Part shown: one piece after another, positions 53,301 to 61,800 of the stretch | Position numbering within the stretch: the stretch's first letter is position 1 | How the letters are laid out: every line of letters starts with the position of its first letter | DNA from: Rhizomonospora bruguierae | Lineage (GTDB): Bacteria; Actinomycetota; Actinomycetes; Mycobacteriales; Micromonosporaceae | Direction: 5' to 3' | Length of the DNA: 64,000 nt | Assembly (NCBI RefSeq): GCF_018397995.1 | Contig: NZ_BBQH01000024.1 | Coordinates: forward strand, 61,398-125,397 | Program-made: the position numbers and the translations under genes | Notes under the pieces: generated by a model | Database searches by the model: none | What the model was told of the DNA's origin: nothing | What the model saw: only the letters and a program-made list of their open reading frames with translations

Positions 53301-53920
53301 GCGCCATCCGCCTCGGGATGCTGCTGCTCAAGCCGCTCGCCCGAGCCGTACCGTGGTGGCCGCTGGCCGCCGCGGCCACGCTCGCGGTGCTGGGCCAGCT
53401 ACCCGTGCTGTTCGCCGAGCCGGTGGCGGGCCTCGCGCTGCCCGGCCTCCGGCTGGCCGCGGCCGCGCTCGGCGCGGCGGCCTGCTTCGCGCTGCCGGAC
53501 CGGATGGCGTCGACCGTGCTGGCGCCGTCCCCGCGATGGGTGCGGCAGTGGCTGCGGCTGGCCCTGAACCTGATCCCGGCGGTCGCGGTCTGGGTGCTGC
53601 TCTACCTGGCGGTCGTGGCCGTCGGCGGCCGGCTCGTCGTCGAGCCCGCCGGTTACCTCACGTTGCAGGCGGCGGTGTGCGGCCTGATCCCGCTGGCCGC
53701 GGCCGCCGTGGCGGCGCGGTACCGCAACAATCTGGGCGCGGCGCTCACCGGGCCGCTGGTTCAGGGCGTCGCGCTCGTCGGGACGCTGTTCTTCCCGGGC
53801 ACCAGGTCACCGTGGCCGATCCCGCCGGAGACGGGGTGGACGGTTGCCCACCTGTGCTGGCCGCCGGCGTTGGTGGTGAGCGCGGCCGTCCTGCTGTTCG
53901 CCAACCGGGACGTCGGGTGA
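53297..53920 (+). CDS. Polytopic membrane protein of the ABC operon
   Basis: A 207-residue protein with about six membrane segments and almost no soluble part. No named family recognised. It is the last gene of the sigma/anti-sigma/ABC operon (GTGA overlap) and probably the second permease subunit. It ends 13 bases from the convergent DUF1707 gene. Confidence 0.75.
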   Translation: MSAIRLGMLLLKPLARAVPWWPLAAAATLAVLGQLPVLFAEPVAGLALPGLRLAAAALGAAACFALPDRMASTVLAPSPRWVRQWLRLALNLIPAVAVWVLLYLAVVAVGGRLVVEPAGYLTLQAAVCGLIPLAAAAVAARYRNNLGAALTGPLVQGVALVGTLFFPGTRSPWPIPPETGWTVAHLCWPPALVVSAAVLLFANRDVG

Positions 53921-53933
53921 TCGGTACCTCGGG

Positions 53934-54494
53934 TCAGTGCCGTCCCCCGACCGACTCGATCTCCACCGAGCCGAACATCGTGGTGACGTGAATAGTGATC
54001 AGCGGGGTGCCGCGGAGCCGGGGAACCGGGGCCAACCTCATCGTGCGCGAGGCGAAGATGGCCGGGCCGGAGACCCGGACCTCCACGCCTTCCGGGACCA
54101 GGACGCGGAGTTCGCCGAAGAAGCACCCACCGGTGATCTCGATCTGCTCCCCGCCGCCCAGCACGCCGCGCAGGTCGATCTCGCAGGAGCCGAAGACGGT
54201 TACGGTGTGCAGCGGCTGGGGCGACAGCCGCCAGCGGCCCGCCTTCCTGCTCTCACCGAAGACGGTGACGACCCGCTCCACGGGCTGGTCGGTGCCGACG
54301 ATGGTCACCGGGGCCGCGGGCAGGTCGCCGAGGGTCCGGGTCAGGTCGGCGCGGGTCTGCGCGGCCCAAACCTTGCCAACCCGGACGCTGAACTCGTCCA
54401 GGGTCAGGATCCCCTGGCCGCATGCCTGCTGGAGGCGCTGCGCCGCGCGCTCGCGGTCGTCGTCGGACGCGGGGACATTCACGGGACTGGACAC
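53934..54494 (-). CDS. DUF1707 / LiaF-like domain protein
   Basis: A 186-residue soluble protein. Residues ~10-60 form the DUF1707 domain common in actinomycetes (ASDDDRERAAQRLQQACGQG, LTLDEFSVRVGKVWAAQTRA). The rest resembles the cell-wall-active-antibiotic-response (LiaF-type) beta domain (VTVFGESRKAG, TVFGSCEIDLRGV, TMFGSVEIESVGG). No membrane segment. GTG 54494 starts nine bases after the phosphopantetheinyl transferase stop, so it ends the leftward six-gene operon. Function unknown; possibly envelope-stress related. Confidence 0.85.
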   Translation of the reverse strand: MSSPVNVPASDDDRERAAQRLQQACGQGILTLDEFSVRVGKVWAAQTRADLTRTLGDLPAAPVTIVGTDQPVERVVTVFGESRKAGRWRLSPQPLHTVTVFGSCEIDLRGVLGGGEQIEITGGCFFGELRVLVPEGVEVRVSGPAIFASRTMRLAPVPRLRGTPLITIHVTTMFGSVEIESVGGRH

Positions 54495-54503
54495 CGCCTC
54501 ACA

Positions 54504-55178
54504 TTAGTCAATGGGCTGTCGCTGCACGATGGCGGTGGCGACGAGGCCGTCGCGGTGCAGCCATCGGCCGGCGAAGCCGGACAGCCTGGTACCGCCGGCC
54601 ACCGGACCGGGGACGAGCAGGGTGGCGGTGAACGTGTGCGCGGCCGGGTCGATGTCGATCCGCGCCTGGTGGAAGTCCAGCCACGCGCCGGTGAGCGGGA
54701 ACCACGCCTTGTACACCGCCTCCTTCGCGCTGAACAGCAGCCGGTCCCAGGGCACCCCGGGAACGGCCGCCGAAAGCCCCGAGACCGAGGCGCGTTCCGG
54801 GTCGAGCGCGATGGCCTCCAGCACCCCGTCCGGCAGCGGGCCGGCCGGCTCGGCGTCGATGCCGATGGTGCACACGTCCCGACCGAGCGCGACGGCGGCG
54901 GCGCGGTAGCCGTCGCAGTGGGTCATGCTGCCGACCACCCCGGCCGGCCACGCCGGGGCGCCGCGGGGGCCGGGGAGGATCGGTGCGGGTGGGATGCCGA
55001 GCTGAGCCAGTGCCGCGCGGGCGCACACCCGGGCGCTGGTGAACTCGCGGCGCCGTTTGTCCACGGCGCGAGCGATGCACGCCTCTTCCTCGGGGTAGAG
55101 GAACGCGTCGGCGGTGTCGCCGAACGACTCCACGGCGACGGTGCCCGGCGGCACCAGGCCGGCCAGCAGCGCAGTCAC
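54504..55178 (-). CDS. 4'-phosphopantetheinyl transferase (Sfp/EntD type)
   Basis: A 224-residue enzyme that attaches the phosphopantetheine arm of CoA to the Ser of carrier domains. The motifs are GSMTHCDGYRAAAVA, TIGIDAEPAGPL (Mg-binding Asp/Glu) and LLFSAKEAVYKAWFPLTG. Length and the N-terminal SFGDTADAFLYPEE suit the EntD-like branch. GTG 55178 overlaps the stop of the phosphoesterase gene. It is needed for the PKS divergent from this operon and could also activate the NRPS carriers at the left of the window. Confidence 0.94.
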   Translation of the reverse strand: MTALLAGLVPPGTVAVESFGDTADAFLYPEEEACIARAVDKRRREFTSARVCARAALAQLGIPPAPILPGPRGAPAWPAGVVGSMTHCDGYRAAAVALGRDVCTIGIDAEPAGPLPDGVLEAIALDPERASVSGLSAAVPGVPWDRLLFSAKEAVYKAWFPLTGAWLDFHQARIDIDPAAHTFTATLLVPGPVAGGTRLSGFAGRWLHRDGLVATAIVQRQPID

Positions 55179-55993
55179 AGGACCACCTTGGGCTGAGTAG
55201 GGCCGCCGCGGGGGCGCCACTCCCGCGGGTAGCCGACCGAGACCTCCTCGAAGCGCACCCCGTCGTGCCAGGTGGTCCGCGGGATGTGCAGGTGGCCGTA
55301 GACCGCCACCGCGGCGCGGAAGCGCAGGTGCCAGTCGGCGGTGCGTTCGGTGCCGCACCACTGGGCGAAGTCCGGGTACCGCAGCACCCGCGTCGGCTCC
55401 CGCACCAGCGGGAAGTGGTTGACCAGGACGGTCGGGATCGTGGGGTCGCACTCGGCCAGCCGGCGCTCGGTCTGCTCGACCCGCGACCAGCACCACTCTT
55501 CCCGGCTGGGGTACGGGTCGGGGTGCAGCAGCATCTCGTCGGTGCAGACCACCCCGGTGGCGTAGGCGCGGGCGAGCGACTCCTCCTTCGTCGCCACCCC
55601 GTCGACCCGGAAGGAGTAGTCGTACAGCAGGAACAGCGGTGCGACCGTCGCCGGACCGCCGGTGCCGGTCCACACCGGGTACTCGTCCTCCGGTGTGTCC
55701 ACGCCCAGTTCCCGGCAGAGCTCGACCAGCCGCCGGTACCGGGCCTCGCCGCGCAACGACACGTCGTCGTCGCGCGGCGTCCACAGTTCGTGGTTGCCCG
55801 GCGACCAGATCACCCGCTGGAACCGTTCGCTGAGCACGCGCAGCGCCCAGGCGATGTCCGCGAAGCGCTCCCCGACGTCGCCGGCGACGATCAGCCAGTC
55901 GCGGTCGGAGCGGGGCCGCAGGTTCTGCACCACCTGGCGGTTCTCGGCGTAGGCGACGTGCAGGTCGCTGATCGCCAGCAGGGAGCCGCTCAC
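55175..55993 (-). CDS. Calcineurin-like metallophosphoesterase
   Basis: A 272-residue metallophosphoesterase with all metal motifs: AISDLHVAY (DxH), IVAGDVGERF (GDxx), WSPGNHELW (GNHE), LVNHFP and VYGHLHIPR (GHxH). Genes of this type often sit beside a phosphopantetheinyl transferase in actinomycete clusters; the role is unclear, possibly removal of phosphopantetheine or of a phosphate used as a protecting group (inference). GTG 55993 overlaps the thioesterase stop. Confidence 0.92.
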   Translation of the reverse strand: MSGSLLAISDLHVAYAENRQVVQNLRPRSDRDWLIVAGDVGERFADIAWALRVLSERFQRVIWSPGNHELWTPRDDDVSLRGEARYRRLVELCRELGVDTPEDEYPVWTGTGGPATVAPLFLLYDYSFRVDGVATKEESLARAYATGVVCTDEMLLHPDPYPSREEWCWSRVEQTERRLAECDPTIPTVLVNHFPLVREPTRVLRYPDFAQWCGTERTADWHLRFRAAVAVYGHLHIPRTTWHDGVRFEEVSVGYPREWRPRGGPTQPKVVL

Positions 55994-56751
55994 CCGAGCC
56001 GGACCTGCTCGAGGTGGTCACCGATGAGTTCGATCACGGTGGGGGCGTGGTCGTTGAGGAAGAAATGCCCACCCGGGTACTCGTGCAGCGCGAACGGCCC
56101 GGTGGTGTGCCCCTCCCACGCGGTGGCCTCATCGCGGGTCACCTCGGGGTCGCGGTCTCCGGTCAGGACCACGATGGGGCACGCCAGCGGCGGGCCGGGC
56201 ACGTACCGGTACGTCTCGGCGGCCCGGTAGTCGCCGCGGATGGCCGGCAGCAGCGAGCGGACCATCTCCTCGTCGCGTAGCACCTGCGCGTCGGTGCCGC
56301 TCATCCGCTCCAGGGTCCGCAGCAGTTGCTCGTCGGTGCCGAGGTGGACCCGCTCGTCGCGGTGCTTCGACGGCGCCCGCCGCCCGGAGGCGAACAGCAC
56401 CAGCGGGACGATGCCCTCGGCCTCCAGCCGCAGCGCCACCTCGAAGGCGAGCGTGGCGCCGAGGCTGTGGCCGAACAGCGCCATCGGCCGGTCGGCGAAC
56501 GGCCGCAGCTCACCGACCACGAGGTCGGCCAGTTCGCGGACGTCGTCGACGCAGCGCTCGGCGCGCCGGTCCTGGCGGCCGGGGTACTGGATCGCCAGCA
56601 CCCCGGCCCGCCCGGACAGGGCTCGGGAGACCGGGAAGTAGTAGGTCGCCGAGCCGCCGGCGTGCGGGAAACAGACCAGCCGGGTCGCGGCCTGGTCGTC
56701 CGGGTGGAACCGCCGCACCCAGGCGCTCGTGGCGCCGGATAGTGTACTCAT
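55990..56751 (-). CDS. Type II thioesterase of the PKS locus
   Basis: A 253-residue editing thioesterase: LVCFPHAGGSATYYFPVSRA, nucleophile elbow LFGHSLGATLAFEV (Ser96), TGDRDPEV and His in YPGGHFFLND. It carries the standard Ser and His in the elbow, unlike the leftmost cluster's Cys and Ile variants. Probably clears blocked ACPs of the PKS. It lies 45 bases downstream of the carboxylase epsilon gene and overlaps the phosphoesterase gene by four bases. Confidence 0.94.
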   Translation of the reverse strand: MSTLSGATSAWVRRFHPDDQAATRLVCFPHAGGSATYYFPVSRALSGRAGVLAIQYPGRQDRRAERCVDDVRELADLVVGELRPFADRPMALFGHSLGATLAFEVALRLEAEGIVPLVLFASGRRAPSKHRDERVHLGTDEQLLRTLERMSGTDAQVLRDEEMVRSLLPAIRGDYRAAETYRYVPGPPLACPIVVLTGDRDPEVTRDEATAWEGHTTGPFALHEYPGGHFFLNDHAPTVIELIGDHLEQVRLG

Positions 56752-56796
56752 AGACGTTCGTCTCGCTTTCTGGTCGCTGTGGTCGATGGTCGAGCG

Positions 56797-57009
56797 TTAC
56801 CGAGGCGGGTGACCCGGGCGGGCCCAGCCGCCCGGCGGGCTGTAGTCGCTGACCGGCGCCCAGCCGGTAACCGAGCGTGCCATGGGCCTCGCGGCCGGGG
56901 GTTGCGGCCCGGCGGCCCGTGCGACCAGCGCCACGATCACCGCAGCGAGATCCTCATCGGTGGGCCGCCCTCGCACGATGCGCACGAGGCCGGCGCTGTC
57001 CGCGCTCAT
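56797..57009 (-). CDS. Acyl-CoA carboxylase epsilon subunit
   Basis: A 70-residue protein. The start (LVRIVRGRPTDEDLAAVIVA) and the tail (WARPGHPPR) match the small epsilon subunit found only in actinomycete acyl-CoA carboxylases, where it links or stabilises the alpha and beta subunits. ATG 57009 overlaps the beta-subunit stop by four bases. The region between is a flexible Ala/Pro linker. Confidence 0.88.
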   Translation of the reverse strand: MSADSAGLVRIVRGRPTDEDLAAVIVALVARAAGPQPPAARPMARSVTGWAPVSDYSPPGGWARPGHPPR

Positions 57010-58616
57010 ACCGGTGGGTTTCCGTGCTTGCGGGCGGGCAGCCGGGCGTACTTGGCACGCAGCATCGCCAGCGCGCTGATCAGGGTCGCGCGGGTGTCGG
57101 CCGGGTCGATGACGCCGTCGACGAGTCCGCGCTCGGCCGCGTAGTAGGGGTGCATCAGCTCCTGCTGATACTGCTTGATTCGCTGCGCCCTGGCCAGCTC
57201 GGGGTCCTCCGCCGCGGCGATCTCCCGCCGGAACACCACGTTCGCCGCCCCCTCCGCGCCCATGACCGCGATCTCGTTGATCGGCCACGCATAGGATAGA
57301 TCAGCACCGATTGAGCGGGAGTCCATCACGATGTACGCCCCGCCGTACGCCTTGCGCAGGATGAGTTGGATGCGCGGGACGGTGGCGTTGCAGTACGCGT
57401 ACAGCAGCTTCGCCCCATGCCGGATGATCCCACCGCGCTCCTGCGAGCTGCCGGGCAGGAAGCCGGGCACGTCGACCAGGGTGACCAGCGGGACGCTGAA
57501 CGCGTCGCAGGTCTGCACGAACCGGGCCGCCTTCTCCGACGCGTTGATGTCCAGCACCCCGGCCATCGACGCGGGCTGATTGGCCACAATGCCCACCACG
57601 TGACCGTCCATCCTGGCCAGTCCGCAGATGATGTTCGTCGCCCAGGTGGCGTGCACCTCGAACAGGTCCCCGTCGTCGATGATCTCCTCGATGACCTCGC
57701 GCATGTCGTAGGAGCGGCTGGGATCCGCCGGCACCAGGTCCAGCAGCGGTTCGTTGGTGCGGCCCGGCGGGTCGGTGGCCGCGACCATCGGCGGCATCTC
57801 GCGGTTGTTCGAGGGGAGCAGCGAGATGAGGTGGCGCACGTCCGCGAAGCACTCGGCCTCGTCCTGATAGACGAACGCGCTGGCCCCGGAGACGCCGCTG
57901 TGCACGTCCGCGCCGCCGAGGTCGTCGTGCGTGATGCGCTCGCCGGTGACCGCCTGCACGACGTCGGGGCCCGTGATGTACATCTGCGAGATCCCGCGCA
58001 CCATGAACACGAAGTCGGTGAGCGCGGGGGAGTAGGCCGCCCCGCCGGCGCACGGCCCGAGCATCACGCTGATCTGCGGGATGACCCCGGACGAACGCAC
58101 GTTGCGCCGGAAGATCCCGCCGTACCCGGCGAGGGCCGTGACCCCCTCCTGGATCCGCGCGCCCGCCCCGTCGCTGAGGCAGACCAGTGGCGCACCGGCC
58201 GCCTCGGCCAGGTCCATCACCTTGTGGATCTTCTCCGCGTGCGCCTCGCCGAGCGAGCCGCCGAAGATCCGGAAGTCGTGCGCGTAGACGAAGACGGTCC
58301 GGCCGTACACCTCGCCCCAGCCGGTCACCACCCCATCGGTGTGCGGGCGGCGGTCCTCCAGGCCGAAGCCGGTCGCGCGGTGCCGCCGCAACTGCTCGAT
58401 CTCGCGGAATGTGCCGGCGTCGAACAGCAGGTCGAGCCGCTCCCGCACGTCGCGTTTGCCCTTGGCGTGCTGCGCCGCCGACGCCCGCGCTGACGGGCCG
58501 GACTCCGCGGCGGCGCGGTGCGCGCGCAGCTCATCGACCCGGGTCCTGAGGTTGGAATACGGGTCGATGGTCGCGAGCGGCACCGTCGCGTCCAACCCGT
58601 TGTCGGTAACAGTCAT
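57006..58616 (-). CDS. Acyl-CoA carboxylase beta (carboxyltransferase) subunit
   Basis: A 536-residue carboxyltransferase of the PccB/AccD family, which passes CO2 from biotin to acetyl-, propionyl- or longer acyl-CoA. Oxyanion-hole regions are SDGAGARIQEGV and LGPCAGGAAYSPAL in the N-terminal half and VDVPGFLPGSSQE and RKAYGGAYIVM in the C-terminal half. No biotinylated alpha subunit is in the window, so it must share one. It probably supplies malonyl-type extender units for the neighbouring PKS. ATG 58616 fits the family start; in-frame starts upstream exist. It heads the six-gene leftward operon. Confidence 0.95.
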   Translation of the reverse strand: MTVTDNGLDATVPLATIDPYSNLRTRVDELRAHRAAAESGPSARASAAQHAKGKRDVRERLDLLFDAGTFREIEQLRRHRATGFGLEDRRPHTDGVVTGWGEVYGRTVFVYAHDFRIFGGSLGEAHAEKIHKVMDLAEAAGAPLVCLSDGAGARIQEGVTALAGYGGIFRRNVRSSGVIPQISVMLGPCAGGAAYSPALTDFVFMVRGISQMYITGPDVVQAVTGERITHDDLGGADVHSGVSGASAFVYQDEAECFADVRHLISLLPSNNREMPPMVAATDPPGRTNEPLLDLVPADPSRSYDMREVIEEIIDDGDLFEVHATWATNIICGLARMDGHVVGIVANQPASMAGVLDINASEKAARFVQTCDAFSVPLVTLVDVPGFLPGSSQERGGIIRHGAKLLYAYCNATVPRIQLILRKAYGGAYIVMDSRSIGADLSYAWPINEIAVMGAEGAANVVFRREIAAAEDPELARAQRIKQYQQELMHPYYAAERGLVDGVIDPADTRATLISALAMLRAKYARLPARKHGNPPV

Positions 58617-58866
58617 GCCCACCCATCCAGTCGGACGTACGACCCGCGCACGGTCGGGATCCGGCATATTGAAGCGGGCGCATCGTGGGCTCGGCCACAC
58701 CGAGTGCCCCCTCAACCAGAATCCGCCGACCCCTATCGGCGTGCCGCCGTTGCCGCACGCACCGGTTCACGGGGTCGGTAGGGGTGCCCGGCAGGCGCGC
58801 CCGCGCCATAGCGTCCGCACTCAGCATCAGGTGGCTTCCGCTCGCCGGAGCAACGCCGATCTGGGA
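58617..58866. promoter_or_regulatory. Divergent region between carboxylase operon and PKS
   Basis: About 250 bases between two divergent transcripts. Promoters for both must lie here, but I see no strong -35/-10 pair. The PKS frame stays open well upstream of the chosen start, so part of this stretch may be coding. Confidence 0.35.
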
Positions 58867-61800
58867 GTGTACAAATTGGACCGGTCCGGAAATCTCGCTC
58901 TCGCCCACCGCCTCGCCGACCTGCCGGAGTCCGAGCAGACCAGGCTGCTGCTGGACCTGGTGTGCGCGCGGGTGCTCGACGTCGTGCGGAAGGCGCGGCC
59001 GGACGCCGGCCCGATCGCTGACGCCCAGCGTCCGCTGCGCGAACTGGGCCTGGACTCGCTCGGCCTGGTCGAGCTGCACGCCCGGCTCAGCACCGCGACC
59101 GGGCTGGCGCTGCCGATCACGATTGCCTTCGATCACCCGAGTCCGGCGCTGCTGGCCGGTTTCCTGCGTGCCGAACTGCTCGGGCTGGCCACCGAGTCCG
59201 ACGAGCCGCTGCCACCGCTGGCTGCCGACCACGACCCCGTGGCCATCATCGGGTTCGGCGGCCGGCTGCCCGGCGGGATCCGCTCCGCCGAGCAGATGTG
59301 GGAGCTGGTGGCGCAGGGGCGCACCGCGGTCGGCGACTTCCCCACCGACCGTGGCTGGGACCTCGAACACCTCTTCGCCGACGCCGACGTCCCCGGCCGC
59401 AGCTACACCCGGGTCGGCGGATTCGTGCCCGACGTCACCGAGTTCGACGCCGAGTTCTTCGGCATCGGCCCGCGCGAGGCGCTGGCGATGGACCCGCAGC
59501 AGCGGCTGCTGCTGGAGACCGCCTGGGAGGCGCTGGAGCACAGCACGATCGACCCGACGTCGCTGCGCGGCAGCCAGACCGGCGTGTTCGTGGCGGCGGG
59601 CGGACACGAGTACGGCGTGCGGGTCGCCGAGGCCCCCGAGAACCTGACCGGCTACCTGCTCGCCGGTAGCGCGCTGAGCATCGCCTCCGGTCGGGTCGCC
59701 TACGCCCTGGGACTTGAGGGGCCGGCGCTGACCATCGACACCGCCTGCTCCGGCTCCCTGGTCTCGCTGCACCTCGCGGTGCAGTCGCTGCGCCGCGGCG
59801 AGTGCTCGCTCGCGCTGGCCGGCGGGGTCACCGTGCTGAGCACCCCCGGCCTGTTCACCGAGTTCAGCCGCCAGCGCGGGCTCGCCCCCGACGGGCTGGT
59901 GAAGGCGTTCGCGGCGGCGGCCGACGGCACCGGCTTCGCCGAGGGCGCCGGGCTGCTCGTGGTCGAGCGGCTCTCCGACGCCCGGCGCAACGGGCACCCG
60001 GTGCTCGCGGTCATCCGCGGCACCGCGATCAACCAGGACGGCGCCAGCAACGGCCTCACCGCGCCGAGCGGGCGCGCCCAGCAGCGGGTCATCCGCCAGG
60101 CGCTGCACGACGCCGGGCTGAGCCCCGCCGACGTCGACGCCGTCGAGGCGCACGGCACCGGCACCGCCCTCGGCGACCCGGTCGAGGCGAACGCGCTGAT
60201 CGCCACCTACGGCAGGGATCGCTCACCGCAGAGCCCGCTGTGGTTGGGCTCGGTGAAGACGAACCTCGGCCACACGCAGGCCGCCGCCGGCGCCGCCGGG
60301 GTGGTCAAGATGGCGATGGCGATGCGGCACGGGGTGCTGCCCCGGACGCTGCACATCGACGAGCCGACGCCGAACGTCGACTGGTCCACCGGTACCGTGC
60401 GGCCGCTGATCGAGCCGGTGCCGTGGGCGGCCGGCGAGCGGCCGCGCCGCGCGGGCGTCTCCGCCTTCGGCATCAGCGGCACCAACGCGCACGTCGTGCT
60501 GGAGGAGCCGCCGTCCCGTGCGGAGCAACCCGCCCCGCCGGCGCTCACGCACGCCGTGCCGCTGGTCGTGTCCGGCCGGACCGAGGCGGCGCTGCGCGCC
60601 CAGGCGGCCCGGCTGCTGTCCTTTGCGGACACCGAGCCCGAGCTGAACCTGGCGGACCTCGGCTACTCGCTCGCGACCACCAGGACCGCGATGGAGCACC
60701 GCGCCGTGATCCTGGCCAGCGACCGCGAGGAACTGCTGCGCGGGCTGCGCGTCGTCGCCGCCGGCGAGACCGGCCCGGGCGTGCACCAGGCAGCGGCGGG
60801 CGCCGGCCGACTCGCGTTCCTCTTCACCGGGCAGGGCAGCCAACGCCTCGCGATGGGGCGGGAGCTGTACGCGGCCTTCCCGGTCTTCGCCAGTGCCCTC
60901 GAGGAGGCGATCGGCTACCTCGACCTGCAGCTCGACGTGTCGCTGTGGGACGTGCTGTTCGCCCCCGACGCCGACGCCGACCTGATCCACCAGACCCGGT
61001 ACGCCCAGGCCGCGCTGTTCGCGGTCGAGGTGGCCCTGTTCCGGCTCGCCGAGTCGTGGGGGCTGCGGCCGGACTTCCTGGCCGGGCACTCGATCGGTGA
61101 GATCGCGGCCGCGCACGCCGCCGGGGTGCTCTGCCTGGAGGACGCGGCCACCCTGGTCGGCGCGCGCGGCCGGCTGATGCAGGCGCTGCCCGCCGGCGGG
61201 GCGATGGTGGCGATCCAGGCCCGCGAGGACGAGATCCACGGCGTGGACATCGCCGCCGTCAACGGGCCGGACTCGGTGGTCATCGCCGGGCCCGAGGCGG
61301 CCGTGCTCGCGGTCGCGGAGCGGTTCGCCGCCCAGGGCCGCCGAACCCGGCGGCTGCGGGTGAGCCACGCGTTCCACTCGGCGTTGATGGAACCGATGCT
61401 CGACGAGTTCCGGCGGGTCGCGGGAATTCTCCGGTACCAGCCGCCGCGCATCCCGATCGTCTCCGACCTCACCGGCCGCCCGGTGCCCGCCGAGGAGCTG
61501 TGCTCGCCGGAGTACTGGGTGTGCCACGTCCGCGGCACCGTCCGCTTCGCGGACATGGTGGGCTGGCTCGCCGAACAGGGCGTGCGCACCTTCCTGGAAC
61601 TGGGCCCGGACGCGGTGCTCGCCGGCATGGGCCAGGACTGCCTGCCCGACGGCGTCACCGGCGCGGCATTCGTCCCGCTGCTGCGCGGCGGCCGGCCCGA
61701 GGTGCCCGAGGCGATGTCCGCCCTGGCGACCGCGCACGCGCGCGGCGCCGCCCTCGACTGGGCCGCGCTGTTCCCCGGAGCGCGCCGGATCGCCCTGCCC

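Noticed and set aside
54504..56021. Single long minus-strand frame joining three genes in another phase
   Set aside because: The phosphopantetheinyl transferase and phosphoesterase motifs lie in two overlapping short genes; the long frame is only a shadow upstream of the transferase.
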